Assembly: GCA_001898405.1 (NCBI GenBank)
Contig: MKTW01000007.1
Location: 83,000-146,999, forward strand
From: Sphingobacteriales bacterium 44-61
GTDB taxonomy: Bacteria > Bacteroidota > Bacteroidia > Chitinophagales > Chitinophagaceae
Length of the DNA stretch: 64,000 nucleotides
Direction: 5' to 3'
Shown: piece after piece, positions 8,969 through 19,273 of the stretch
Layout of the letters: each line of letters starts with the position of its first letter
Numbering within the stretch: position 1 is the first letter of the stretch
Made by a program: the position numbers and the translations under genes
Notes under the pieces: generated by a model
The model's input: only the letters and a program-made list of their open reading frames with translations
Told to the model about the DNA's origin: nothing
The model's database searches: none

Positions 8969-9099
8969 AAAAGGGATAAAATAGTATTGATTTTTTCCAA
9001 AAAAAAGCCCCTGACCGTTTTCTATTCATACCTCAGAAATATTTGATTTTCTAGGGTGTCGGGTGGATTAAAACTAATAATATTTGCTACTCGGGTCAA

Positions 9100-9111
9100 A
9101 TTTGTACAAAT
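9100..9111. promoter_or_regulatory. Perfect 12-base palindrome upstream of susC
   Basis: ATTTGTACAAAT is its own reverse complement and lies 6 bases upstream of the TTG of the predicted susC promoter. It is a candidate operator, though AraC-family proteins usually bind direct repeats, so its owner is uncertain. Confidence 0.35.
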
Positions 9112-9117
9112 AAAGTA

Positions 9118-9149
9118 TTGACAATAGATATAATAGTATTATATCTTGC
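9118..9149 (+). promoter_or_regulatory. Probable promoter of the SusC operon
   Basis: TTG at 9118-9120 and TATCTTGC at 9142-9149, spacer 21. The second box matches TAnnTTTG except at its last two positions. Predicted transcription start is about 40 bases before the ATG at 9194. Confidence 0.45.
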
Positions 9150-9193
9150 TTGAATCAGGTACCTATTTTTGGCCAAATAATAATTGTTGCTAT

Positions 9194-12100
9194 ATGAGAA
9201 AAGAATTGCTGCTTGTTTTTCTTCTGTCGTTTTTGACTGCAACGGCAGTGCTGGCACAAACCCGATCCATTTCGGGTACGGTGCTCTCCGAACAGGGGTC
9301 GCCGCTTGCGGGTGCCACTGTAGCGGTGAAAGGCTCCAAACTATCTGCGCTTACAGATACGGATGGCAAATTTTCACTGTCAGTACCCGATGATGCAAAA
9401 CTGCTGGTGGTAAGCTATGTAGGTATGGAAACACTGGAAGTTTCGCTTAACCGCCAAACCGCTTATGAAGTGCAACTGATGCCTTCTGCATCCAGTATTT
9501 TATCAGATGTGGTGGTGGTTGGTTATGGCACTGCCCGTAAAACAGATCTTACCGGCGCCATACAGCGTATCAACCGTGCCGACCTGGTAAAAGATGTTCC
9601 TACCAATATTCTGCAAGCCATGCAGGGCAAACTCGCAGGGGTCAACGTAACGCAGAATGACGGCGCTCCCGGTGCCGGACTCAGCATCCGCATCCGTGGT
9701 TCTAATTCAGTACTCGGCGGCACAGAGCCATTGTATGTAATAGATGGTGTGCCTTTCAATAATAATAGCAGCGGTACGACACCGCAAGCAATCGGTGGCG
9801 ATGAAAAACAAACCCTCAATGCACTGGCATTTATTGATCCGAACGATATAGAATCAATCGACATTCTTAAAGACGCATCAGCTACGGCTATTTATGGATC
9901 ACGCGGCGCTAATGGAGTGGTGCTGATCACTACCCGTAAAGGCCGCTCCGGTCGCGACAGGGTAGAACTCAATGCCAGCGTGGGTTTGGCAGAAGTATCC
10001 AAAAGGCTCGACATGCTCTCTGCCTACGATTACGTGAAATACCAGAACCTGGCTTATGAAAATTCTAACCTGTATGAAGGTACCAACTATGTGATCCCTT
10101 TCCCTACCCCTGAAGATTACCTGGGCAAGAATGTGAACTGGCAGGATGCCATTTTCAGAAAAGGAATGTATCAGAATTATACTGCTAATTTCTCCGGTGG
10201 TAATGAACAGGGTAATCACCGCATTGGCTTCAGCTACATGGACCAGGAAGGAACAGTGATCAATTCCAATTATAAAAAATTCGGTATCAGCCTTAACCTG
10301 AATCGTAACCTGGGCAAACGGATCAAACTGGGTACCAGCACATCCGTTTCCAAAACCATTACCAATGGAGTGAAAACAGGCACTGATAAATCTGACGCTG
10401 CCAGTGCAGGTGTGATCCGCTCTGCCACAACTTATCCCACCAGCATCTCTGATGTGGAAGGATATGATGAAGCAGGACAGGGATATTTTATTACCAACCC
10501 CGTCATCTATTCCCGCGATGTGCTCAACCAGGTAAATGGTGTCAATATTTTTTCATCCAACTACCTGGAAGTAGCATTGATGAAGGGCTTGAAGTTTCGT
10601 CAGAACGTAGGTATCAACTATGGTACCACTACACGTGATCAGTATTATCCCCGTACGGTTTATGAAGGATACAGTGTAAGAGGCTGGGGACTAAAGGCCG
10701 ACAACCTCTGGAACAGCCTGATCTCAGAAAGCATCCTGAATTATAATACTACCATTCATGATGATCACAGCATTGGAGGCATGGTTGCTGCTACGTATGA
10801 GCGCACAGATGGTCAATGGAAAAGAGCGGAAGCCAAAACATTTCCCAATGATCTGCTGAAAAATGAAAACCTGGCTGCGGGCGAAATGATCATGCCGGTT
10901 ATTAACAGCCGCTATCAGTCTACATTGATCTCTTTTCTTGGCCGGGTGAATTATGCATATAAAGACAAATACCTGCTGAATGCTTCTTACCGTCGCGACG
11001 GATCAAGCAAGTTTGGCCGCGAAAATAAATGGGCAGGGTTCTCTTCCTTTGGTGTGGCCTGGAAACTGTCGAAAGAAAACTTTATGTCCCGTGTGCGTGG
11101 TATCAGCGATCTGAAACTCCGTTTCAGCTATGGTCAATCCGGCAACCAGGGTATTGGTTCTTATGCTTCTTTATCCAAGCTGGCTGTATACAATTATGTG
11201 TTTGATGGTGCTTTGCAAACCGGTCTCGCTGATGATGTGTTTGCAGGTGCTGCCAATGAAAACCTGAAATGGGAAACCACATCGGCTTACAATGCCGGTC
11301 TGGACCTGGCCCTTTTCAAGAACCGGCTTACATTGAGTGTTGACGTGTATCAGAAGAAAACAGAGGACCTGCTGCAGTTTATCACCACGCCTGCTTCTAC
11401 GGGATTTGAGCGTCAGTTGCGCAACTCCGGATCTGTACAGAACCGGGGTATAGAAGTGCAGCTTGGTGGTGATGTTATCAAAGGCAAGAATTTTGAGTGG
11501 TCTGCCAATTTCAATATTGCATTCAACCGTAACAAGATCCTTAGCCTTGGAAGCGATGTGCTGGAGCAGTATGCCGGTAATATCTCAACCGGTGATGCGC
11601 CATTCATCCAGGTGGCAGGCATGCCCATTGGAGCGCTGTATGGTTATGCGGAAGATGGTTATTATGACAATGAAGCTGAAGTGCGCAGCGATCCCATGTA
11701 TGCCAATCAATCAGACGCCATTATCAAACGTATGATCGGTGAGGTGAAATACCGTAACCTGGATAATGATCCTACTTCTATTTCTGTAACTGACCGCACG
11801 TTTATCGGCAATGTAAACCCTGACTATACATTTGGTTTTACCAACAATTTCAAATACGGCCGTTTTGATCTCAGCGTTTTCGTGAATGGCGTGCAGGGAA
11901 ATGATATTGTGAACATGAACACCCGCTTCAATGGTAACCTGGGTTCATTCAAAAATATTTCCTACGATATGTATGAAACAGCCTGGGAAGCTGGTAAGGA
12001 TAATAGTGAGGCCACCGGACCCAAGATCATGCGTCAGTTCTGGCGGAATATGCTCTTTTCCCGCCGGTTCATTGAAGACGGCAGCTTCGTCCGGATCAAG

Positions 12101-12319
12101 AATATAACACTGGGTTATAATGTACCGGGTTCATTCCTCAAAGGAGTTACATCCATCCGTGTTGCATTTGGTGTAAATAACCTCTACACATTTACCGACT
12201 ATTCAGGCTTTGATCCGGAGATGAACAGTTATGGCGACAATCCTGCTTTGTTTGGTGTGGACCTGGGTGGTTATCCCAATGCACGTACCTATAACCTAAG
12301 CATTCGCTGCAATTTTTAA
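9194..12319 (+). CDS. SusC/RagA-family TonB-dependent outer-membrane transporter
   Basis: Imports oligosaccharides across the outer membrane using TonB energy. The 1041-residue protein starts at the ATG at 9194, giving a normal signal peptide ending AVLAQ; an upstream in-frame ATG at 9146 would put 16 extra residues before it. After the signal come a carboxypeptidase D-like regulatory domain (about 23-105, SISGTVLSEQGSPLAGATV), the SusC-specific linker SDVVVVGYGTARKTDLTGAI, the plug (about 115-230, with IRIRGSNS and PLYVIDGVP), and a long 22-strand barrel to the C-terminus. It is followed by SusD with a one-base stop-start overlap. This is the first gene of the mannan locus. Confidence 0.96.
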   Translation: MRKELLLVFLLSFLTATAVLAQTRSISGTVLSEQGSPLAGATVAVKGSKLSALTDTDGKFSLSVPDDAKLLVVSYVGMETLEVSLNRQTAYEVQLMPSASSILSDVVVVGYGTARKTDLTGAIQRINRADLVKDVPTNILQAMQGKLAGVNVTQNDGAPGAGLSIRIRGSNSVLGGTEPLYVIDGVPFNNNSSGTTPQAIGGDEKQTLNALAFIDPNDIESIDILKDASATAIYGSRGANGVVLITTRKGRSGRDRVELNASVGLAEVSKRLDMLSAYDYVKYQNLAYENSNLYEGTNYVIPFPTPEDYLGKNVNWQDAIFRKGMYQNYTANFSGGNEQGNHRIGFSYMDQEGTVINSNYKKFGISLNLNRNLGKRIKLGTSTSVSKTITNGVKTGTDKSDAASAGVIRSATTYPTSISDVEGYDEAGQGYFITNPVIYSRDVLNQVNGVNIFSSNYLEVALMKGLKFRQNVGINYGTTTRDQYYPRTVYEGYSVRGWGLKADNLWNSLISESILNYNTTIHDDHSIGGMVAATYERTDGQWKRAEAKTFPNDLLKNENLAAGEMIMPVINSRYQSTLISFLGRVNYAYKDKYLLNASYRRDGSSKFGRENKWAGFSSFGVAWKLSKENFMSRVRGISDLKLRFSYGQSGNQGIGSYASLSKLAVYNYVFDGALQTGLADDVFAGAANENLKWETTSAYNAGLDLALFKNRLTLSVDVYQKKTEDLLQFITTPASTGFERQLRNSGSVQNRGIEVQLGGDVIKGKNFEWSANFNIAFNRNKILSLGSDVLEQYAGNISTGDAPFIQVAGMPIGALYGYAEDGYYDNEAEVRSDPMYANQSDAIIKRMIGEVKYRNLDNDPTSISVTDRTFIGNVNPDYTFGFTNNFKYGRFDLSVFVNGVQGNDIVNMNTRFNGNLGSFKNISYDMYETAWEAGKDNSEATGPKIMRQFWRNMLFSRRFIEDGSFVRIKNITLGYNVPGSFLKGVTSIRVAFGVNNLYTFTDYSGFDPEMNSYGDNPALFGVDLGGYPNARTYNLSIRCNF

Positions 12320-13965
12320 TGCCAAACCGAAAAAGAAGAATGATCATGAAATATATTGTCAAATACCTGATTGCCTCTACCCTGCTTTTTACGATGCTTC
12401 TGGGAGTATCGTGTAAAAAAGCACTGGAAGAGAAGCCTTTTTCTTTCCTTTCTCCCGAAAATTTTTATAAATCGGAGAGTGATGCCAAAACTGCTATCAA
12501 TGGTGTGTACAATGTCCTGTATTCATGGGATATGTATATGCAGCCTTTCTGGAACCTGACGGTGCTGGATGATGACCATGTATCTGGTGCCGACTGGTAC
12601 CTTGGCACATCAGGCGCCGGTAACCCCCAGGGATACTGGGGTGTGGATGGTCCCTGGGTAGGTTGTTACTCTATGATCGCACGTGCTAATACCGTACTGG
12701 AAAATGTAAGTAAAATGGAAGGGAATATTGATCCTGATATGAAGAACCGTATTATGGGTGAAGCACATTTTCTGCGTGGCTGGGCTTACTTTCAACTTGT
12801 ACAGCTATATGGCGGTGTGCCCATCAGGTTGAAATCACTGGAGATCGACCAGGAATCAAGCAAGCCCCGCGCTTCAGTAGTGGAAACCTATGAAGTGGTT
12901 TTTGAAGAATTTAAACAGGCAGAGACGCTCTTGTTTCCCCGTGGACATGAAAAAGCGGGCGAACTGGGGCGTGCTACCCAGGGATTGGCCAAAGCATTTC
13001 TGGCCAAAGCCTATCTTACGATGGCTTCAGGTGCTGTAACTGGTGGTACCATTACTGTACGTGGCGGCCAGAACAACAATCTTTATGACTATCCTAAAAA
13101 TGTAGTGGCTGGGTTGGAAGGCGTGGATGCGCAGGCTTATTTCGCTCTTGCCCGCGACAAGGCAATGGAAGTGGTCCAAAGCCATGAATACAGCCTGTTT
13201 ACCAGTTGGAAAGACCTGTGGGATAAAGCCAACCGCAACAAACAGGAACATATGTGGGAAGTGCAATCACTGGCAGGTACTGCATTTATCAATAACCTTC
13301 ATAACTATTTCTCTGCTTATTCCAGCTTCGGCCGTGGTGCAGTGTGGATGACCAACAACCATTACATGGATTATGAAGACCAGGACAAGCGTGTACTGGA
13401 TGGAGTGGCTCATAATTACCGGACCAACACCAACTATCCTTACTACTATCCATCCTGGCAGGCCAGTCTTTACCAGTCAGTAAATGGTGTAACGTACAAT
13501 AACAATGGCAATACAGATAACCGGGCCTATATCATCAAGTATGCATCTGTAGCAGACAGCACTGTTGCAAACAGCGATGCGTTTTATCCGCTCATGCGTT
13601 ATTCAGAAGTGCTGCTGATGTATGCAGAGGCAGCAAATGAAGCATCCGATGGCCCAACACCTGAAGCATATGATCATCTGAATGAAGTACGTGACCGTGC
13701 CAATGCAACTGACGCCCCAACCGGTATGACACGTGATCAGTTCCGCAGTTTTGTGATTGCAGAAAGAGCTCGTGAATTTGCACTGGAAGGCGTACGCCGC
13801 TTTGACCTCATTCGCTGGGGCATTTACCTGGATGTGATGAATAAGATTCAGATAGGTCAGAATAATATTTCCAAAGTGAGGGCAACGCGTAACCTGCTAT
13901 TGCCCATTCCACAGGGAGAGCTTAATAGTAACCGGGCTATTACTGCCAATAATCCCGGCTGGTAA
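12319..13965 (+). CDS. SusD/RagB-family surface glycan-binding lipoprotein
   Basis: Lid lipoprotein that works with SusC to bind oligosaccharides. 548 residues from the first ATG (12319), which overlaps the SusC stop as TAATG; in-frame ATGs at 12340 and 12346 give a more standard signal sequence (MKYIVKYLIASTLLF) and may be the real start. The lipobox is LLGVSCKK. SusD hallmarks include PFSFLSPENFYKSESDA near the N-terminus, the TPR-like helices (GEAHFLRGWAYFQLVQLYGG), and the C-terminal LLMYAEAANEA and ERAREFALEGVRRFDLIRWG. Length is typical. Its partner is the SusC encoded directly upstream. Confidence 0.95.
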   Translation: MPNRKRRMIMKYIVKYLIASTLLFTMLLGVSCKKALEEKPFSFLSPENFYKSESDAKTAINGVYNVLYSWDMYMQPFWNLTVLDDDHVSGADWYLGTSGAGNPQGYWGVDGPWVGCYSMIARANTVLENVSKMEGNIDPDMKNRIMGEAHFLRGWAYFQLVQLYGGVPIRLKSLEIDQESSKPRASVVETYEVVFEEFKQAETLLFPRGHEKAGELGRATQGLAKAFLAKAYLTMASGAVTGGTITVRGGQNNNLYDYPKNVVAGLEGVDAQAYFALARDKAMEVVQSHEYSLFTSWKDLWDKANRNKQEHMWEVQSLAGTAFINNLHNYFSAYSSFGRGAVWMTNNHYMDYEDQDKRVLDGVAHNYRTNTNYPYYYPSWQASLYQSVNGVTYNNNGNTDNRAYIIKYASVADSTVANSDAFYPLMRYSEVLLMYAEAANEASDGPTPEAYDHLNEVRDRANATDAPTGMTRDQFRSFVIAERAREFALEGVRRFDLIRWGIYLDVMNKIQIGQNNISKVRATRNLLLPIPQGELNSNRAITANNPGW

Positions 13966-13997
13966 ACCAAAACTTTCAAACAATAACCACTTGTTAT

Positions 13998-15035
13998 ATG
14001 AAACGTACACTTCAAACCTCTTTTTCTTCTGCAGCACTGGCAGTTCTACTGCTGACGCTGCTGACAGTTGCCTGTAAAAAGGAGAAGCAGGAAGATACCA
14101 ATCCACCCATGATCACGGGAGTGACCAACTTGCTTGACAGGGGCGATCTGCTGGAGTCTGCCGATTTTGATGAATGGATCATTATCAAAGGGCAGCACCT
14201 GGCAACCACTTTTAAAGTGGATTTTAATGGAGAGATCGCATCCGATTCTCTGGTATATGCCAATGACAGCATCATTACTGTAAAGATCCCCAAAACACTT
14301 CCTGACCCGATCAATAATCCCATTACCGTATCTACCAAATATGGAACGGCTACATATAATTTCCGCATTCTGCAACCACCACCGGTTATCACAGGGTTTG
14401 ACCCTGTAGCTGGCCCGGAAGGCACACAGGTAAACATTCTTGGTGATTTCTTTAATGGTGTTACCAGTGTTAAGTTCAACGATGTGGAAGTGCCTGTCAT
14501 TTCAAAAGCCAAGTCAACCATCACTGTACAGGTGCCACAAGGGCAGACATATGGTTATGTATATGTAACTACACCGGTAGGCACGGCTAAATCAGAAAAA
14601 GTATTCGGTTTCAAATTAGTTGTGTATGATGATGCACTGGCCAGTGGTTGGTCCAATACATCATGGAGCACTGCAACAGACTATGCACATGCTGATACAG
14701 TAAAAAGAGGTACCTATGCACTGAAATCGCCATTTACAGGAGCCTGGGGTGCCGTGCGTGTCACCAAAGCTGCACCTGCACTTGATCTGACAGGGTATAG
14801 CGGTGTGAAATTTTCTATCTATGGTGGTGCTGGTTCGGAAGCCAAGAAAGTAAAGCTGCTGATCAATGGCGTAACCGCTACCGGTTATACGGTTACACTC
14901 AAAGCCGGCCAGTGGACCGATTTCCAGATACCGCTTTCATCATTGGGAAATCCTACTTCACTGAGCACACTCACCTTTCAGGAGTTCAGTGGTATAAAAC
15001 AGCTGATTTACTTTGACGATATTGGGCTTTATTAA
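13998..15035 (+). CDS. Surface glycan-binding lipoprotein with IPT/TIG domains
   Basis: 345 residues with a lipoprotein signal (lipobox LLTVACKK). Two tandem IPT/TIG-type Ig folds follow (about 35-120 with ITGVTNLLDRGDLLESADFDE, and about 128-205 with VITGFDPVAGPEGTQVNILG). The C-terminal about 140 residues form a separate beta-sandwich with an aromatic, glycan-binding look (SGWSNTSWSTATDY; GAWGAVRVTK; QLIYFDDIGLY). It occupies the usual SusE/SGBP position after SusD. Role: extra capture of the polysaccharide at the cell surface. The family assignment of the C-terminal domain is uncertain; the fold type is inferred. Confidence 0.85.
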   Translation: MKRTLQTSFSSAALAVLLLTLLTVACKKEKQEDTNPPMITGVTNLLDRGDLLESADFDEWIIIKGQHLATTFKVDFNGEIASDSLVYANDSIITVKIPKTLPDPINNPITVSTKYGTATYNFRILQPPPVITGFDPVAGPEGTQVNILGDFFNGVTSVKFNDVEVPVISKAKSTITVQVPQGQTYGYVYVTTPVGTAKSEKVFGFKLVVYDDALASGWSNTSWSTATDYAHADTVKRGTYALKSPFTGAWGAVRVTKAAPALDLTGYSGVKFSIYGGAGSEAKKVKLLINGVTATGYTVTLKAGQWTDFQIPLSSLGNPTSLSTLTFQEFSGIKQLIYFDDIGLY

Positions 15036-15053
15036 AAATATCTATCAATAAGC

Positions 15054-16196
15054 ATGGCGCAAACAGGTAATAAGCAATCGAACAGCATTAAGCTCCTGCT
15101 CACAGGAGCAATGCTGTTATGTATCGTTTTGCTGCAAGCGCAAAAGCCTTCTGATCCATTAGCCACACCGGAAGCGCGCCATTTGTATGCGGGCCTTGAC
15201 CGGTTAAGTAAAGCGCATACTCTTTTTGGTCACCAGGATGCGCTGGCTTATGGCGTTGGGTGGAAAAGGATCGGTGGTAATAGCGATGTAAAGAATGTAA
15301 CAGGCGATTATCCTGCTGTGTATGGCTGGGATCTCGGGCTGCTGGAATTGGATTCTTCCCGTAATCTCGATGGCATTCCGTTTAGCCTGATGCGTGATTA
15401 TATCAGGCAGGGTTATGATCGGGAGGCAGTCATCACGATCAGTTGGCACTTGCGTAACCCGTTCAATCTTGAATCAGCCTGGGATACTGCTGCAGGGAGT
15501 GTGCGTGCCATACTTCCGGGAGGAGCAAAGCATGAAGTGTATAGGAACTGGTTGGATAAACTGGCGAATTACCTGCAAAGCTTAAAAGGAAGTAATGGAA
15601 GATCCATTCCCATCCTGTTTCGTCCTTTCCATGAATTGACAGGCAACTGGTTCTGGTGGTGCCGTAATGTTTGCACACCCGAAGAGTTTATTGCCCTGTG
15701 GCGTTTTACTGTACAATACCTGCGCGATGCAAAAGGATTGCACCAGCTTTTGTTTGTATATAATACCGCTGAGTTTAAAGACGACGCCGATTTCCTGCTT
15801 CGTTATCCCGGAGATGATGTAGTGGATGTGCTCAGTTTTGATATGTATCAGCATGGTGATAACCGTGCAGCTTTCAGCAATGAAGCCCGCCGTCGCTTAG
15901 CCATCATCTGTAAACTGGCAGCAGACAAAAAGAAGATAGCTGCTTTTGCAGAAACAGGGTATGAAGCCATTCCCGATGCCACCTGGTGGACGGAGGCTTT
16001 ATTGCCTGCCTTGCGCGGATTACCGGTAGCATGGGTACTTGTTTGGCGTAACCATGGGTATATGCCAAAAGAAAAAAAGATGCACCATTATGCGCCGTAC
16101 AAAGGCCATCCCTCTTCCACCGATTTTATAAAATTTTATAACGATCCCCAGATGATGTTTGAACGTAAGCTGCGGGCTCAGCACATTTACCGGTAA
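15054..16196 (+). CDS. Glycoside hydrolase family 26, beta-mannanase
   Basis: Cleaves beta-1,4-mannan or glucomannan. 380 residues with an N-terminal hydrophobic signal (about 12-30). GH26 signatures are present: FGHQDALAYGVGW near the start, ISWHLRNP, RPFHELTGNWFWW with the acid/base Glu194, and FAETGYE with the nucleophile Glu300. The signal has a cysteine (Cys23) but no convincing lipobox, so it may be soluble and periplasmic rather than surface-anchored. That would suit a mannobiose-releasing enzyme acting on imported oligosaccharides. Spacing to the upstream lipoprotein gene is 18 bases and to the symporter gene 4 bases. Confidence 0.93.
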   Translation: MAQTGNKQSNSIKLLLTGAMLLCIVLLQAQKPSDPLATPEARHLYAGLDRLSKAHTLFGHQDALAYGVGWKRIGGNSDVKNVTGDYPAVYGWDLGLLELDSSRNLDGIPFSLMRDYIRQGYDREAVITISWHLRNPFNLESAWDTAAGSVRAILPGGAKHEVYRNWLDKLANYLQSLKGSNGRSIPILFRPFHELTGNWFWWCRNVCTPEEFIALWRFTVQYLRDAKGLHQLLFVYNTAEFKDDADFLLRYPGDDVVDVLSFDMYQHGDNRAAFSNEARRRLAIICKLAADKKKIAAFAETGYEAIPDATWWTEALLPALRGLPVAWVLVWRNHGYMPKEKKMHHYAPYKGHPSSTDFIKFYNDPQMMFERKLRAQHIYR

Positions 16197-16200
16197 TGAT

Positions 16201-18030
16201 ATGAAGCTACAGTTGATTGACATGCTGATCATGCTCGCCTACCTGGTCACGATGGTAGTAGTGGGCTTCTGGATGAGAAAAAGAGCCAGGCTTAATAAGG
16301 AAAGCTACCTGATGGGTGGTAAGTCGCTTCCCTGGTATATGCTGGGATTGAGTGATGCCAGTGATATGTTTGATATCAGCGGCACCATGTGGATGGTAGC
16401 CCTCTGTTTTGTATATGGTATGAAGAGTATCTGGATCCCCTGGCTATGGCCGGTATTCAACCAGGTATTCATGATGATGTTTTTGTCAAAATGGCTAAGA
16501 CGTTCCAATGCCAATACCGGTGCAGAATGGTTGAACACACGTTTTGGTACAACCGGCAAAGGTGTGAAAGGCGCTCATAGTGTGGTGGTGATATTCGCAC
16601 TCATTGGTTGCTTTGGCTTTCTGGCTTATGGGTTTGTCGGGCTCGGAAAGTTCATTGAGATCTTTGTTCCCTGGGAAGCCGTAAGCGGTTATATCCCTTT
16701 TGATATTGCTCCTGCCTATGTTCCGCATTTTTATGGCATCGTGTTCACGCTGTTTGCCATGTTCTATTCCATTATCGGCGGTATGCACAGTATAGTGCTG
16801 GGCGATTTTATCAAGTACATGATCATGATCGTCGCCTGTGTATCAGTAGCCGTGATCGCGATGACGCACCTGCATGAGCATGGCGGGCAACTGCAGGTCC
16901 CTGATGGCTGGCTCAACCCGTTTTTTGGCTGGGAACTGGGGCTCGACTGGAGCGCAACCATACCCGAAGCCAATCAAAAAATTGCAGCTGATGGTTTCGG
17001 CCTGTTTGGCATTTTCTTTATGATGATGCTGTTCAAAGGCATTTTTGCCAGTCTTGCAGGCCCTGCTCCCAACTATGATATGCAAAAAATATTATCTACC
17101 CGCTCGCCCAAGGAAGCCAGTAAGATGACGGGTTTTGTATCGATCATTTTGTTGCCGGTCCGCTATTCCATGATCATCGGGTTAACGGTACTGGCTTTGT
17201 TGTACTACAAACAAATGAAGCTGACCGGTGCTGATGGTACCGACTTTGAACGGATATTGCCAGCTACGATCAATGAATTTTTACCGGCAGGTATTATGGG
17301 GCTTGTGCTTACCGGTTTGCTGGGTGCATTTATGGGCACTTTTTCCGGAACACTCAATGCTGCACAGGCATATATTATCAACGACGTTTATCTGCGTTAT
17401 ATCAACCCTTCGGCCAGCAATAAAAAAGTGATCAGGGCCAATTACCTGGTCGGTGTTATCGTAGTGGCGATCGGTATTGTACTTGGCTTTTTTGCACATG
17501 ATGTAAATAGTGTGCTGCAATGGATCGTTGGAGGATTATACGGTGGTTATATAGCTGCCAATCTTTTCAAATGGTACTGGTGGCGTTTTAATGCGCATGG
17601 CTTTTTCTGGGGCATGGCAAGTGGTATTGCTGGAGCGCTGGTATTTCTTAAAGTATTTGATGGGCTCTTCCTTTATATCTGGCCCGTACTGTTTTTGATA
17701 TCTGTTGCCGGATGCCTGATCGGTACTTACACAGCGCCGCCTACAGATGTGGAAACACTGAAATCTTTTTATAAAACAGTAAAACCATGGGGCTTCTGGA
17801 AACCGGTGCTTGAACAGGTGGTCGCTGAAGACCCTTCATTTGAACCCAACCGGCGATTCAAACTCGATATGTTTAATGTAGTGCTCGGCATTATTGCGCA
17901 ATGCTGCCTCACTCTTTTACCAATGTATATCGTATTGTGGATGAAACTTCCCTTGCTGATCACCATTGCGATACTCACAGTGATCGTTATTATCCTTAAA
18001 AAAACCTGGTGGAATAAACTTGAAAACTAA
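16201..18030 (+). CDS. Sodium:solute symporter (SSS family), probable mannoside importer
   Basis: Inner-membrane transporter of about 13-14 helices, 609 residues from the ATG at 16201; an earlier in-frame ATG at 16159 would overlap the GH26 gene by 38 bases and add a hydrophilic leader, so it is rejected. SSS features are the N-terminal helix followed by MRKRARLNKESYLMGGKSLPWYMLG and the next helix with LSDASDMFDISGTMWM. It lies between the GH26 and GH130 genes. In characterised Bacteroides mannan loci a symporter of this family sits next to GH26 and GH130, so import of mannobiose or mannosyl-glucose is the likely role. Confidence 0.92.
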   Translation: MKLQLIDMLIMLAYLVTMVVVGFWMRKRARLNKESYLMGGKSLPWYMLGLSDASDMFDISGTMWMVALCFVYGMKSIWIPWLWPVFNQVFMMMFLSKWLRRSNANTGAEWLNTRFGTTGKGVKGAHSVVVIFALIGCFGFLAYGFVGLGKFIEIFVPWEAVSGYIPFDIAPAYVPHFYGIVFTLFAMFYSIIGGMHSIVLGDFIKYMIMIVACVSVAVIAMTHLHEHGGQLQVPDGWLNPFFGWELGLDWSATIPEANQKIAADGFGLFGIFFMMMLFKGIFASLAGPAPNYDMQKILSTRSPKEASKMTGFVSIILLPVRYSMIIGLTVLALLYYKQMKLTGADGTDFERILPATINEFLPAGIMGLVLTGLLGAFMGTFSGTLNAAQAYIINDVYLRYINPSASNKKVIRANYLVGVIVVAIGIVLGFFAHDVNSVLQWIVGGLYGGYIAANLFKWYWWRFNAHGFFWGMASGIAGALVFLKVFDGLFLYIWPVLFLISVAGCLIGTYTAPPTDVETLKSFYKTVKPWGFWKPVLEQVVAEDPSFEPNRRFKLDMFNVVLGIIAQCCLTLLPMYIVLWMKLPLLITIAILTVIVIILKKTWWNKLEN

Positions 18031-18043
18031 ATAACCTTATTAC

Positions 18044-19273
18044 ATGAATAAGCAGTTTAAAGAAAGAATGCAGATGCTGGTGGAAGATTATGAACAGCTT
18101 CTGAAACGGGAGAATAAAAAACTTGAATCGGTACATGGACTTTATCACCGGTATCATCATCCGGTATTGACTACCTCGCATGTACCACTGACCTGGCAAT
18201 ATGATTTTAATCCGGACACCAATCCACGCCTGTTGCTTCGCAATGGAATTAACTCCGTACTCAATGCCGGAGCTATCAAATGGAATGGAAAATATCTGCT
18301 GATGGCACGTGTGGAAGGGTATGACCGTAAATCATTTTTTGGCATTGCAGAAAGCCCTAATGGTGTTGACAATTTTGTGTTTTGGGATTCGCCTGCTGTT
18401 ATTCCTGAAACAGATGAACCGGATACCAATATATATGATATCAGGTTAGTAGAGCATGAAGATGGTTGGATATATGGAGTATTCTGCACAGAGCGTCGGG
18501 CCAAAGATGTTCCTGAAACAGATCAGTCATCTGCTGTAGCGCAGTGTGGTATTGTGCGCACCCGAGATCTTATTAATTGGGAACGCCTGCCCGACCTGGT
18601 AACCCCATCCCCTCAGCAACGGAACGTGGTACTGCATCCTGAGTTAGTAAATGGCAAATATGCTTTTTATACCCGTCCGCAGGATGGTTTTATCGAAGCC
18701 GGTAAAGGAGGTGGTATCGGTTTTGGGCTGGCGGATGATATCACCCATGCAGTGATCAATGAGGAGTTTATTGTTGACCCCAAAGTATACCATACTGTAT
18801 ATGAATTAAAAAACGGTTCAGGTCCTGCTCCATTACGTACCCCGCATGGATGGTTGCACCTGGCGCATGGTGTGCGCAATACAGCCGCAGGCCTCCGTTA
18901 TGTGTTGTACATATTCATGACTGATCTGCATGACCTGTCAAAAGTGATCTACAAACCCGCCGGTTATTTCCTGGCACCTGAAGGCATGGAGCGGATAGGA
19001 GATGTGTCAAATGTTGTTTTCAGCAATGGTTGGATACTGGATGATGACGGCAGTATATTTATTTATTATGCTTCTTCCGATACACGCATGCATGTGGCTA
19101 CTACCACACTGGATACACTGATCGATTATGTGATCAATACTCCGGCCGATGAATACACTTCTGCCGCCTCAGTAAAACGTATTCAGTCGCTGGTGGCTGC
19201 AAATAATAATTTTAAAGAACGGCTGATACCCGCTGCAACACCAGGAATGAAAGCGTACAAATTATCAGAATGA
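18044..19273 (+). CDS. GH130 phosphorylase, probable 4-O-beta-D-mannosyl-D-glucose phosphorylase
   Basis: Cytoplasmic enzyme that phosphorolyses beta-1,4-mannosyl-glucose to mannose 1-phosphate and glucose. 409 residues, no signal peptide. The sequence resembles the GH130 subfamily 1 enzyme of Bacteroides fragilis as recalled: [28 protein letters not shown] containing the probable proton donor Asp132, [41 protein letters not shown], and [13 protein letters not shown]. It starts 13 bases after the symporter gene, and its stop overlaps the next start codon (ATGA). A mannobiose 2-epimerase normally supplies its substrate from mannobiose, but none is encoded in this locus. Confidence 0.93.
   Translation: MNKQFKERMQMLVEDYEQLLKRENKKLESVHGLYHRYHHPVLTTSHVPLTWQYDFNPDTNPRLLLRNGINSVLNAGAIKWNGKYLLMARVEGYDRKSFFGIAESPNGVDNFVFWDSPAVIPETDEPDTNIYDIRLVEHEDGWIYGVFCTERRAKDVPETDQSSAVAQCGIVRTRDLINWERLPDLVTPSPQQRNVVLHPELVNGKYAFYTRPQDGFIEAGKGGGIGFGLADDITHAVINEEFIVDPKVYHTVYELKNGSGPAPLRTPHGWLHLAHGVRNTAAGLRYVLYIFMTDLHDLSKVIYKPAGYFLAPEGMERIGDVSNVVFSNGWILDDDGSIFIYYASSDTRMHVATTTLDTLIDYVINTPADEYTSAASVKRIQSLVAANNNFKERLIPAATPGMKAYKLSE

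Noticed and set aside
16159-16200. Earlier start of the sodium:solute symporter
   Set aside because: It overlaps the GH26 coding end by 38 bases and adds hydrophilic residues before the first membrane helix.
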